From assembly GCA_016867955.1 (NCBI GenBank), contig VGIE01000174.1, positions 1-5,593 on the forward strand: a stretch of 5,593 bases of DNA, read 5' to 3'. Below, in pieces: positions 1-5,593 of this stretch; positions within the stretch are counted from its first letter, which is position 1, and each line of letters begins with the position of its first letter. The translations under genes and the position numbers were made by a program. Below the pieces are notes generated by a model, which was not told where the DNA came from, did no database searches, and worked only from the letters and a program-made list of their open reading frames with translations. The DNA comes from Betaproteobacteria bacterium (lineage in GTDB: Bacteria > Pseudomonadota > Gammaproteobacteria > Burkholderiales > SG8-39).

Positions 1-1970
1 CCGGACTCGAACACGCCGTGTGTGGAGGGATAAGTGATCATCAGCGCGCCCAGCGCCTCGCGGTGCTGTTCGGCCTTGGCCCTGAGGTCGTCCACATCGA
101 CGTTGCCGCTGGCGTCGCAGGCCACGACCACCACGCGCATGCCGGCCATGTGCGCCGTCGCCGGATTGGTCCCGTGCGCCGACTGCGGAATGAGGCAGAT
201 GTCGCGATGCGCCTGCCCGCCCGCCGCGTGGTAGTTGCGGATGGTGACAAGGCCGGCATACTCGCCGTTAGCGCCCGAATTGGGCTGCATGCTGACGCTG
301 GGCAGGCCGGTGATCTCGGCCAGAGCAGCGGTCACATCGCCAAGCATGCGCGCATAGCCCTGCGCCTGCACGCCCGGCGCAAACGGATGGATATCCGAAA
401 ACTCGGGCCAGGTCACCGGCGCCATTTCGGCGGCGGCGTTCAGCTTCATGGTGCAGGAGCCGAGCGGAATCATGCCGTGCACCAGCGAATAGTCGCGATT
501 CTCCAGGCGCTTGAGGTAGCGCATCATTTCCGTCTCCGAATGGAAACGGTTGAAGGCGCCGTGTACAAGGATGGTATCGCCGCGCCGCAGCAGGGCGGGA
601 ATGGCTGCCGCATCCGTGGCGAAGGTCTGTGCACGTTCCTGCACGTTCACGTGATGCGCCGTCAGCACCCAGGCCAGGTCGGCGACATCGGCGAGCGTGG
701 TGGTCTCGTCCATCGTGACGCCGACGCGGTCGGCGCCGATCCAGCGCAGGTTGATGCGCCTCTCCGCAGCACGCGCCCTGATATCAGCGGCGGCCTTGAC
801 CGTGAAAGTCACCGTATCGAAGAACGCGGACGAATCGGGCACGAGGGATGAAGCCGCATTTACCAGCAGGCGCGCCATCAGATGGGTGCGCAGCGCGATG
901 CGCCGCAGCCCCTCGGGACCGTGCCACACGGCGTACAGCGCCGCCATATTGGCGAGCAGCGCCTGCGCGGTGCAGATGTTGCTCGTGGCCTTGTCGCGGC
1001 GGATGTGCTGCTCGCGCGTCTGCAGCGCCATGCGATAGGCGGTGCGCCCCGCCGCATCCACCGACACGCCGATGATGCGGCCGGGAATCTGGCGCACCAG
1101 GTCCTGACGTACCGCCATGTACGCCGCATGCGGGCCGCCGAAGCCCAGCGGCACGCCGAAACGCTGCGCGCTGCCGATGGCGATGTCCGCGCCCAGTGCA
1201 CCGGGCGATTTCAGCAACACCAGCGCCAGCGGATCGGTGCCGAGGGACACCAGGCCGCCGGCCGCATGGATGCGCGCGATCAGTGCGGACGGGTCGGCGA
1301 GGGCGCCGAAGGTATCGGGATACTGCAGGTGGGCGCCGAACACGGCCGAAGGGTCGAGGTCGGCATGCGCGTCGCCCACGATCACCGGCACGCCAAACCA
1401 CTTGGCTCGCGTCTGGATGACGGCGATGACCTGCGGATGACAGGCCGCATCGACGAAGAAGGCCTCGGCCTTGCTCTTTGCGGCGCGATGGATCACCGCC
1501 ATCGCCTCGCCGGCGGCGGTGGCCTCGTCAAGCAGAGAGGCATTGGCCGCCGGCATGCCTGTGAGGTCCATGATCATTTGCTGGAACAGCAGCAGCGACT
1601 CCAGCCGCCCTTGTGAAATCTCTGCCTGATAAGGGGTGTATGCGGTGTACCAGCCGGGGTTCTCCAGTACGTTGCGCAGGATGACCGGTGGGGTATGGCA
1701 GTTCGCGTAGCCCATGCCGATGTAGGTACGCCAGACCTGGTTCTGCGCGGCAATACCGCGCAGCTCGGCCAGCGCCTCGGCCTCGGTGGCCGGCGGCGGG
1801 AGGTTCAGCAAGCTGTCGCGGAAAATGGACGCCGGAATGGCCTGGCGCACCAGTTCGTCGCGCGAGGATACGCCCAGCGTGGCCAGCATGGCCGCCTCGG
1901 CCGTCGAGTCGATGCCGATGTGACGGCCGTGGAATTCGCTGCCGTTGAGCAGTTCGTCGAGGGTTGTCAT
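1..1970 (-). CDS. gcvP: Glycine dehydrogenase (decarboxylating), P protein of the glycine cleavage system; 3' end beyond the window
   Basis: This is the PLP-dependent subunit that decarboxylates glycine and passes the aminomethyl group to the lipoyl arm of GcvH. The frame is open from ATG at 1970 to the left edge: 656 complete codons of a protein that is usually about 950-960 residues. Translation matches the single-chain proteobacterial GcvP along its length. It shows YIGMGY at about residues 83-88, NPGWYTAYTPYQ from about 104, SLLDEATAA near 145, then GSAQRFGVP, GGPHAA, TREQHIRR and SNICTAQ in the first half. After these come FNRFHSETEMMRYL, IPLGSCTMKLNAAAEM near residue 500, MQPNSGA, SAHGTNPA and TYPSTHGV close to the edge. 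The PLP-binding lysine of the LHKTF motif lies beyond the window, so the active site cannot be checked. The start is fixed by family alignment and lies 6 bp after the gcvH stop. There is no strong Shine-Dalgarno sequence, so translation is probably coupled to gcvH. No frameshift is seen. Confidence 0.97.
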   Translation of the reverse strand, partial: MTTLDELLNGSEFHGRHIGIDSTAEAAMLATLGVSSRDELVRQAIPASIFRDSLLNLPPPATEAEALAELRGIAAQNQVWRTYIGMGYANCHTPPVILRNVLENPGWYTAYTPYQAEISQGRLESLLLFQQMIMDLTGMPAANASLLDEATAAGEAMAVIHRAAKSKAEAFFVDAACHPQVIAVIQTRAKWFGVPVIVGDAHADLDPSAVFGAHLQYPDTFGALADPSALIARIHAAGGLVSLGTDPLALVLLKSPGALGADIAIGSAQRFGVPLGFGGPHAAYMAVRQDLVRQIPGRIIGVSVDAAGRTAYRMALQTREQHIRRDKATSNICTAQALLANMAALYAVWHGPEGLRRIALRTHLMARLLVNAASSLVPDSSAFFDTVTFTVKAAADIRARAAERRINLRWIGADRVGVTMDETTTLADVADLAWVLTAHHVNVQERAQTFATDAAAIPALLRRGDTILVHGAFNRFHSETEMMRYLKRLENRDYSLVHGMIPLGSCTMKLNAAAEMAPVTWPEFSDIHPFAPGVQAQGYARMLGDVTAALAEITGLPSVSMQPNSGANGEYAGLVTIRNYHAAGGQAHRDICLIPQSAHGTNPATAHMAGMRVVVVACDASGNVDVDDLRAKAEQHREALGALMITYPSTHGVFES

Positions 1971-1976
1971 CGATGG

Positions 1977-2357
1977 CTAGCCGATGCTCTTGGTGTAGGC
2001 TGCGGCATCCATCAGTTTCTGCACATCGGCGGCGTTGGCCGGCCTGATGCGGAACAACCAGGCATTGTAGGGATCCTTGTTCACCTGCACGAGCGCGTCG
2101 GCCAGCCCATCGTTGGCAGCCACTACTTCGCCAGCCACCGGCGCATAGACGTCCGAGGCCGCCTTCACCGACTCGACGACAGCGACGGCTTCGCCCGCCT
2201 CCACCTTGCGGCCGACCTCGGGCACTTCGAGGAACACAAGGTCGCCCAGTTGCTCCTGCGCGAAATCGGATATTCCTACCGTGAAGCTGCCGTCGGATTC
2301 GGCGCGCATCCATTCGTGGGACGAGGCATAGCGAAGGTTGTCGGGTACGGATGACAT
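1977..2357 (-). CDS. gcvH: Glycine cleavage system H protein (lipoyl carrier)
   Basis: This is a 126-residue lipoyl-domain protein that shuttles the aminomethyl intermediate from GcvP to GcvT and is reoxidised by dihydrolipoamide dehydrogenase. It begins MSSVPDNLRYASSHEWMR, as GcvH proteins do. It continues with GISDFAQEQLGDLVFLEVPEVG and the lipoylation motif VAVVESVKAASDVYAPV, in which Lys65 is the expected lipoyl attachment site. The C-terminal half has NKDPYNAWLFRI near residues 93-104. Length is normal for the family. The ATG at 2357 is chosen because the homology begins there; the frame stays open further upstream, but that part lies over the end of gcvT and is unrelated to GcvH. Only a weak ribosome binding site (GGAA about 8 bases upstream) is visible. 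The gene sits 55 bp after gcvT and 6 bp before gcvP, consistent with one operon. Confidence 0.97.
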   Translation of the reverse strand: MSSVPDNLRYASSHEWMRAESDGSFTVGISDFAQEQLGDLVFLEVPEVGRKVEAGEAVAVVESVKAASDVYAPVAGEVVAANDGLADALVQVNKDPYNAWLFRIRPANAADVQKLMDAAAYTKSIG

Positions 2358-2412
2358 GGCGGGGTTCCAGGGTGATGTTGATCGGGAAGTGTCTGGATTA
2401 CGCGGATTCGAA

Positions 2413-3522
2413 TCAGTGGATTTCCATGGCGGGCAGCATCGATTTGCCGTGCCGCGCAAAGGGCGGCTTGACCACGCTGGCCTCCAGGTGCTTGTCGCGC
2501 ACCGCAACCTGCACGCTGTCGCCGGGCGCGACCCCCAGCGGGACCCGCGCCAGCGCCACCGACTGGCCGAGCGTGGGCGAGAAGGTTCCACTGGTGATGA
2601 CGCCAGCGCCTTGCGCTGTATGCACAACCTGCCCGGCGCGCAGCACGCCGCCCCTGGGCGGTAGCACCAGCCCCACGAGCTGGCGCAGCGGCGGCCTGGC
2701 CAGCAGTGCCTGTTTGCCGACAAAGTCACGCTGCGACTTCAGGTCAACCGTCCAGGCGAGGCCACACTCCAGCGGCGTCACCGTGGCATCCATCTCGTGG
2801 CCGTAAAGGTTCATGCCGGCCTCGAGGCGCAGCGTGTCGCGCGCGCCCAGGCCGCAGGGCCGCACGCCAGCCTGCGCCAGGCGCTTCCAGGCATCGACTG
2901 CCCGCGCATTGGGCACCAGTACTTCGAAACCGTCTTCTCCGGTGTACCCGGTCCTGGCAATAAAGCGCTCCGCGCTTCCCGCGCCCACGCGAACCCCGAA
3001 GAACACGCCCAGCGGCTCGCTGGCGGCTCGCAGGTCGGGCAATGCAGCCCAGGTCTTCTCGCGCGCGTTGGGCCCCTGCACCGCAATCATCGCAAGGTCG
3101 CGGCGCGGCCGCAGGCTCAGCGCCGGCGCAATGCGCGCGCGCAGGCCGCCCAGCCATGCGAAGTCGCCATCGGCCGTCCCGGCATTGACGATGACGCGAA
3201 AGAAATCCTCGGCAAAGAAGTAGACGATGAGATCGTCCAGCACGCCGCCGTCCTCAGTCAGCAGGCAGGAATACTGCGCCTTGCCGGGCGTGGTCAGGCG
3301 GTCGACATTGTTGGCCAGTGCGTAGCGGAGAAAGGCGCGCGCACCGGTTCCCTCGATGTCGATGGCCAGCATGTGCGAGGTGTCGAACATGCCCGCGTCA
3401 CGCCGCACGGCATGGTGCTCCTCGAGCTGCGAGCCGTAATGCAGGGGCATGTCCCAGCCGGCAAAATCGACCAGCCTGGCGCCCGCGCTGCGGTGTGTTT
3501 CGTGGAGGGGGGTTGTTTTCAT
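2413..3522 (-). CDS. gcvT: Aminomethyltransferase, T protein of the glycine cleavage system
   Basis: This 369-residue protein (usual length about 360-375) transfers the one-carbon unit from aminomethyl-lipoyl-GcvH to tetrahydrofolate, releasing ammonia. It starts MKTTPLHETHRSAGARLVDF and has FAGWDMPLHYGSQLEEH at residues 20-36 and MFDTSHM at 45-51. GGVLDDLIVYFF at 92-103 contains the conserved acidic pair Asp96-Asp97 of the folate/catalytic site. AVQGPNA, RTGYTGEDGFEV, GLGARDTLRLEAGMNLYGHEMD and TPLECGLAW follow. The C-terminal barrel domain carries GVITSGTFSPTLGQSVALARV. This set distinguishes a true T protein from folate-binding YgfZ-type homologues. The ATG at 3522 is the family start. It heads the gcvT-gcvH-gcvP order common in proteobacteria, so the operon promoter should lie in 3523-3695. 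Confidence 0.97.
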   Translation of the reverse strand: MKTTPLHETHRSAGARLVDFAGWDMPLHYGSQLEEHHAVRRDAGMFDTSHMLAIDIEGTGARAFLRYALANNVDRLTTPGKAQYSCLLTEDGGVLDDLIVYFFAEDFFRVIVNAGTADGDFAWLGGLRARIAPALSLRPRRDLAMIAVQGPNAREKTWAALPDLRAASEPLGVFFGVRVGAGSAERFIARTGYTGEDGFEVLVPNARAVDAWKRLAQAGVRPCGLGARDTLRLEAGMNLYGHEMDATVTPLECGLAWTVDLKSQRDFVGKQALLARPPLRQLVGLVLPPRGGVLRAGQVVHTAQGAGVITSGTFSPTLGQSVALARVPLGVAPGDSVQVAVRDKHLEASVVKPPFARHGKSMLPAMEIH

Positions 3523-3695
3523 CGGGCACCGCAGAAGGGAGTCCGAAGTTTACCAAACCCCGCGCCCGGACTGCGCCTCGCGCGCAGCGCCCCGAAAAAA
3601 ACGCTAGGCTTGCAGCCGGTGGAAGTATCCGTGGCAGCGCCGCGTTGCCGGCACCAATTAGGCGGATTCAACCCACGACCGCAGAGCCTAAAGGC
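3523..3695 (-). promoter_or_regulatory. Leader and presumed promoter region of the gcvTHP operon
   Basis: This 173-bp non-coding stretch lies between the TlpA-like gene and gcvT and must hold the operon promoter unless transcription reads through from upstream. The only promoter-like element I see is a weak minus-strand -10 candidate, TAAACT, around 3549-3554 (4 of 6 matches to TATAAT). No convincing -35 box lies at the right distance. A seven-base T run on the minus strand (3595-3601) lies in the middle. Glycine riboswitches precede gcv operons in many bacteria, but I do not recognise the tandem aptamer core here. The limits given are those of the intergenic gap, not of a mapped element. Confidence 0.35.
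3595..3617 (-). terminator. Possible weak intrinsic terminator after the TlpA-like gene
   Basis: On the minus strand, GGCTGCAAGCC (3607-3617) can form a 4-bp stem with a 3-base loop. Five bases later comes a run of seven T (3595-3601). The T run and the position downstream of the TlpA-like stop fit a terminator separating that gene from the gcv operon. The stem is short and not directly next to the T run, so the call is weak. Confidence 0.25.
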
Positions 3696-3697
3696 TC
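3684..3697. repeat. Short perfect inverted repeat at the 3' end of the TlpA-like gene
   Basis: GAGCCTAAAGGCTC is a 6-bp perfect inverted repeat with a 2-base centre, overlapping the TGA stop of the TlpA-like gene. No T run follows on either strand, so it is not a convincing Rho-independent terminator by itself. It may stabilise the transcript end, or it may be chance. Confidence 0.4.
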
Positions 3698-4211
3698 AAA
3701 CAGCATCCTTCAGTCGGGCCTCCAGCAGGGCGTGCAGCTGGGCGAAGTCGGGTTCGCCCAGAAACTGCTTGATCACCCTGCCGCGCTTGTCGATGATGAA
3801 CGTCGTCGGCGTGAGCCGCACGTTGCCGAAACCCCTCGCCACCGAGCCGTCGACGTCCAGCGCAACCCTGAACGGCAGCTGCTTCTGCTGCGCGTAGGCG
3901 AGCACGTAGTTGGGCGGGTCGTAATCCATCGCCACCGCGACGGTTTCGAAACCCTGGCCCTTGTACTTTTTGTAGGTCTCGACGATCTTCGGCATTTCGG
4001 CCATGCAGGTGACACAGGAGGTGGCCCAGAAATTCACCAGCACGACCTTGCCGCGCAGGTCGCTGGTCATGATTTTCTCCCCGGCAAGGGTCCGGAACTG
4101 CACCTGTGGGGCCTCGGGTACCTGCCAGAGAGCGAAATAGGCAGCCACGGCGATCGCGGCCGCAACCACGATGAGGCCAACCTGCCGGATTGGAAATTTC
4201 ATTGTCTTCAT
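3696..4211 (-). CDS. TlpA/ResA-like membrane-anchored thiol-disulfide protein
   Basis: This is a 171-residue thioredoxin-fold protein. MKTMKFPIRQ is followed by one hydrophobic segment (about residues 11-28, rich in Val, Ala and Ile), which is a signal anchor or uncleaved signal peptide. The soluble domain should therefore face the periplasm. The thioredoxin part shows KVVLVNFWATSCVTCMAEMP at 55-74 with the redox pair Cys66-Val-Thr-Cys69. VAVAMDYDPPNYVLAYA follows at 91-107, then LTPTTFIID at 133-141 with the expected cis-proline Pro135 opposite the cysteines. Such proteins reduce or exchange disulfides in envelope proteins or cytochrome c apoproteins; the client here is unknown. The CVTC centre differs from the CxPC of classical TlpA. 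Start choice: ATG at 4211 gives Met-Lys just before the membrane segment, and a second ATG at 4202 is equally plausible. The frame extends to 4499, but that part is low-complexity and overlaps the opposite-strand remnant. Orientation is the same as gcvTHP but separated by 173 bp. Confidence 0.9.
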   Translation of the reverse strand: MKTMKFPIRQVGLIVVAAAIAVAAYFALWQVPEAPQVQFRTLAGEKIMTSDLRGKVVLVNFWATSCVTCMAEMPKIVETYKKYKGQGFETVAVAMDYDPPNYVLAYAQQKQLPFRVALDVDGSVARGFGNVRLTPTTFIIDKRGRVIKQFLGEPDFAQLHALLEARLKDAV

Positions 4212-4323
4212 TGTGTCGCTGTCTTGTCGCCGGTGTGAACGCTGTGCGGCAAGGTGGCATTGTGGCATCGATGCGTCCCCGGTTGGCCCTTTGGCCGGAA
4301 ATCTCTTCTGCCGGAGGTGGATT
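4212..4323. other. Divergent intergenic region between the TlpA-like gene and the DUF4197 remnant
   Basis: This 112-bp gap should carry the promoter of the TlpA-like gene (minus) and the former promoter of the DUF4197 gene (plus). I find no convincing -10/-35 pair on either strand. A small imperfect GC-rich inverted repeat built on GGCC-CTTT-GGCC lies near 4285-4296. Apart from the plus-strand ribosome binding site at 4313-4318, nothing else is recognisable. Confidence 0.5.
4313..4318 (+). promoter_or_regulatory. Strong Shine-Dalgarno sequence for the DUF4197 remnant
   Basis: GGAGGT lies five bases before a TTG codon at 4324 that opens a typical signal peptide. No ATG lies nearby in this frame, so the site decides the start as TTG. 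It shows that a real gene once began here, although the body of the gene is now broken. Confidence 0.7.
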
Positions 4324-4618
4324 TTGAAGCTTTTTCTGCACCGTGTCACCCTGGTGGCCGCATTCCTGTCGGCCCTGCTCCTCAACGGCGTGTCAGCCGC
4401 CGGCCTCGCCGATCTCGGCAACAAGGACGCCGTGGCGGGACTGAAGGAAGCGTTCACTCGAGGGAAGTTCGCAGTTCGCCGTTCAGCAACTCGCCGCAAA
4501 ATTGGGCTCGCGCTTCGGCCGGGTGCCGAAGGGAAACGCGAATCTCGAGAACTACGTCACGCGGAAATCCCTCGATCGCCTGTTCCTGATGATGGCCAAG
4601 AAGGGGAAAGGCATTCGC
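4324..4618 (+). pseudogene. Decayed DUF4197-type gene: intact signal peptide, missing middle, frameshifted C-terminal piece
   Basis: The TTG start after a good ribosome binding site opens a signal peptide with a hydrophobic core (VTLVAAFLSALLL), a plausible VSA-A cleavage site, and then GLADLGNKDAVAGLKEAF. This resembles the N-terminus of secreted DUF4197 proteins. The resemblance stops near 4460. From about 4463 a different frame (+1) encodes QFAVQQLAAKLG, then GNANLENYVTRKSLDRLFLM and MAKKGKGIR up to 4618. This resembles the conserved C-terminal end of the same family (Y-V-T-x-K-[AS]-L-D-x-L-[FY]-L-M). Family members are roughly 220-250 residues; the two pieces together make about 100, so more than half, all from the middle, is absent. 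The second frame continues without resemblance to a stop at 4733-4735, inside the 3' end of the opposite-strand SGNH-like gene. The family has no known biochemical role that I can state. The reading as pseudogene is firm; the family assignment is from memory of the motifs. Confidence 0.75.
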
Positions 4619-4678
4619 GGCGGCGGCGACTGCCTGGGGGACTGGCTGCCATCCCGACCGCTTCGGGCTGGCGGCGGG

Positions 4679-5467
4679 TCAGAGGAAGATCTCGGCGCGC
4701 GTCGGGTCCCGCGCGACGGCATACAGTGCACTTAGCACGACGTTGCTGGCCCTCCTGAGTCCCTGCTTGGACAGCCGCAGTGCGTCGGCATAGTCCTCGC
4801 CATCCGTGCACACCAGGCTGAGGTCCACCAGCGGCAGGCGCGCCGCGAACACGCGCCGGATCAGCCGGTCATTGAACACCGCAAGCGCCGTTGCCGCAGC
4901 GCGCTGGTGATGCGGGTCTTCGAAGTGCGGTGGGAACATGTTGCAGACCACTGTCGGCATGCGCGAGGCCTTGGCCACCTGGATGAGGCGCTCGACCTGT
5001 TTTTCGTACTCGTCGGCCGCGAGCGACAGCATCACCATGGCCTGCGCATAGCTCTCCGGCCGCGTCTTGAGCATGCCGCTCTCCTCGATCGCGCGGTTAC
5101 CCTCGATGCTGATCAGGGCATGCGATGCACCCGCAGGCATTTCGAACAGGTCTCCCGCCCCGGCGATCTGGTCAACCGTCAGCATGATGAGCTTCCAGGG
5201 CCGCGTCTCCTGCGGCAGCAGCAGGTTTTCCACGCGGTTCGGACCCTGTTCGCGCAGCGTCATCAGGTCGGCAATGGCGTCGCCCAGCACCACCAGGTGG
5301 CTGATGGGAGCGGGCAGGGTACGGTCCGGCCGGGGCGCCACGTCGTCTTCGGGCACCGGCGCATACGCATGCGGCGGCGCCGGATCTTCCGGCGAGATAT
5401 CCAGGCTCGGCCACACTAACACCCCGTCATTGCCTTCAGTCCGCGTGGTGCTGTCGTCGCCGCTCAT
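4679..5467 (-). CDS. SGNH/GDSL-hydrolase-like protein with degenerate catalytic blocks (probable pseudoenzyme)
   Basis: This is a 262-residue protein. The first 50 residues are acidic and proline-rich with no signal peptide or membrane segment, so a cytoplasmic location is likely. From about residue 56 the layout follows the SGNH hydrolase fold. Block I HLVVLGDAIAD is at 57-67, a VDQIAGAGDLF loop at 98-108, the block III position HALISIEGNRAI at 116-127, PTVVCNMFPPHF at 171-182, an FNDRLIRRVF helix near 198-207, and LPLVDLSLVCTDGEDYADAL at 211-230. Active members have GDS at block I, GND at block III and a C-terminal catalytic Asp/His. Here block I reads GDA (Ala64 in place of the nucleophile), block III reads GNR (Arg125 in place of Asp), and no DxxH is evident near the end. 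Hydrolysis is therefore unlikely. The start overlaps the stop of the upstream VCBS gene (ATGA), which suggests translational coupling. Substrate and role are unknown. Confidence 0.75.
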   Translation of the reverse strand: MSGDDSTTRTEGNDGVLVWPSLDISPEDPAPPHAYAPVPEDDVAPRPDRTLPAPISHLVVLGDAIADLMTLREQGPNRVENLLLPQETRPWKLIMLTVDQIAGAGDLFEMPAGASHALISIEGNRAIEESGMLKTRPESYAQAMVMLSLAADEYEKQVERLIQVAKASRMPTVVCNMFPPHFEDPHHQRAAATALAVFNDRLIRRVFAARLPLVDLSLVCTDGEDYADALRLSKQGLRRASNVVLSALYAVARDPTRAEIFL

Positions 5468-5593
5468 GTCACCGCCGCGCTGGAGAGCACCGCCGCATCG
5501 TTCGTCCCGTTGATCGTCACCTGCACCGAACTCGTCGTCCCGTCCGCACTCGTCACCGTGAACGTGTCGGTCGCCGTCTGACCCGCCCCCAGG
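5464..5593 (-). CDS. C-terminal end of a VCBS-repeat protein; 5' part beyond the window
   Basis: Forty-two residues precede a TGA at 5464-5466. They read LGAGQTATDTFTVTSADGTT followed by SSVQVTINGTNDAAVLSSA and a short tail. This is the second half of a VCBS repeat: the DTFTV-x-S-x-DG-T strand and the T-I-N-G-T-N-D-A motif that closes each unit. VCBS proteins are usually large, repetitive, surface or secreted adhesins, often exported by type I secretion. This one ends a few residues after the NDA motif, about where another repeat would normally begin, and there is no RTX nonapeptide region or typical type I secretion tail. The stop overlaps the start of the SGNH-like gene in ATGA. How many repeats lie upstream cannot be seen. 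Confidence 0.85.
   Translation of the reverse strand, partial: LGAGQTATDTFTVTSADGTTSSVQVTINGTNDAAVLSSAAVT

Noticed and set aside
18..851. Long plus-strand open frame opposite gcvP
   Set aside because: It is antisense to an intact, well-matched gcvP frame, has an Arg/His/Gly-rich composition typical of GC-rich shadow frames, and shows no family resemblance.
882..1616. Plus-strand 244-codon open frame opposite gcvP
   Set aside because: It is antisense to conserved GcvP motifs, has low-complexity composition and lacks a ribosome binding site.
2358..2729. N-terminal extension of the gcvH frame
   Set aside because: The frame is open upstream of 2357, but the residues overlap gcvT in another frame and do not resemble GcvH, which starts at MSSVPDN.
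3633..3649. Hairpin GGCAGCG-CCG-CGTTGCC in the gcvT leader
   Set aside because: The stem needs a G-U pair, which works only in plus-strand RNA. No T run follows on that strand and no plus-strand gene ends nearby, so it is probably chance in GC-rich DNA.
2797..3897. Plus-strand 366-codon open frame spanning gcvT and the intergenic region
   Set aside because: It lies opposite the whole conserved part of gcvT and runs through non-coding DNA into the TlpA-like gene. This is the pattern of a chance GC-rich frame.
4212..4499. Upstream extension of the TlpA-like frame to an ATG at 4499
   Set aside because: The extra 96 residues are Arg/Ser/Ala-rich, would bury the signal anchor inside the protein, and overlap the opposite-strand signal peptide region.
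4171..4758. One continuous plus-strand protein through the DUF4197 region
   Set aside because: Only about 4324-4460 of this frame resembles a protein family. Afterwards the family signal moves to another frame, so a pseudogene explains it better.
4907..5419. Plus-strand open frame opposite the SGNH-like gene
   Set aside because: It is antisense, His/Arg-rich, and without recognisable motifs; the minus-strand frame has clear fold-level landmarks.
1..5593. CRISPR arrays, tRNA or rRNA genes, insertion sequences
   Set aside because: No regularly spaced repeats, transposase motifs, terminal inverted repeats or RNA-gene signatures were seen on either strand.

Overview
The window is a GC-rich bacterial chromosomal segment and most likely comes from a betaproteobacterium or a close relative. 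Three things point there: a single-chain proteobacterial-type GcvP encoded in a compact gcvT-gcvH-gcvP cluster, a TlpA-like protein with an SCxTC active site of a kind I associate with betaproteobacteria, and a DUF4197-type remnant. The lineage is inferred from family resemblance and base composition; no rRNA or other marker is present.

Layout. Nearly everything is on the minus strand, so the genes read from right to left. At the right edge (5464-5592) is the last 42 residues of a VCBS-repeat protein. Its stop codon overlaps the start of an SGNH/GDSL-hydrolase-like gene (4679-5467) in an ATGA arrangement. All three classical catalytic blocks of that SGNH protein are altered, so it looks like a pseudoenzyme. 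Next, on the plus strand, is a short decayed DUF4197 gene (4324-4618). It has a good ribosome binding site and signal peptide, but most of the middle is missing and the two conserved ends lie in different frames. Divergent from it is a membrane-anchored TlpA/thioredoxin-like protein (3696-4211). After 173 bp of non-coding DNA come gcvT (2413-3522), gcvH (1977-2357) and the N-terminal two thirds of gcvP (1970 to the left edge).

Function. GcvP (glycine decarboxylase, P protein), GcvH (lipoyl carrier) and GcvT (aminomethyltransferase) are three of the four parts of the glycine cleavage system. With dihydrolipoamide dehydrogenase (not in this window) they convert glycine and tetrahydrofolate to CO2, ammonia, NADH and 5,10-methylene-THF. 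The spacing (55 bp between gcvT and gcvH, 6 bp between gcvH and gcvP) indicates one transcript. The TlpA-like protein is probably an envelope thiol-disulfide protein unrelated to glycine metabolism.

The left two thirds of the window are ordinary housekeeping genes. The unusual part is the right end: a VCBS protein that stops where another repeat would begin, translationally coupled to an SGNH-like protein that has lost its catalytic serine, next to a decayed DUF4197 gene.
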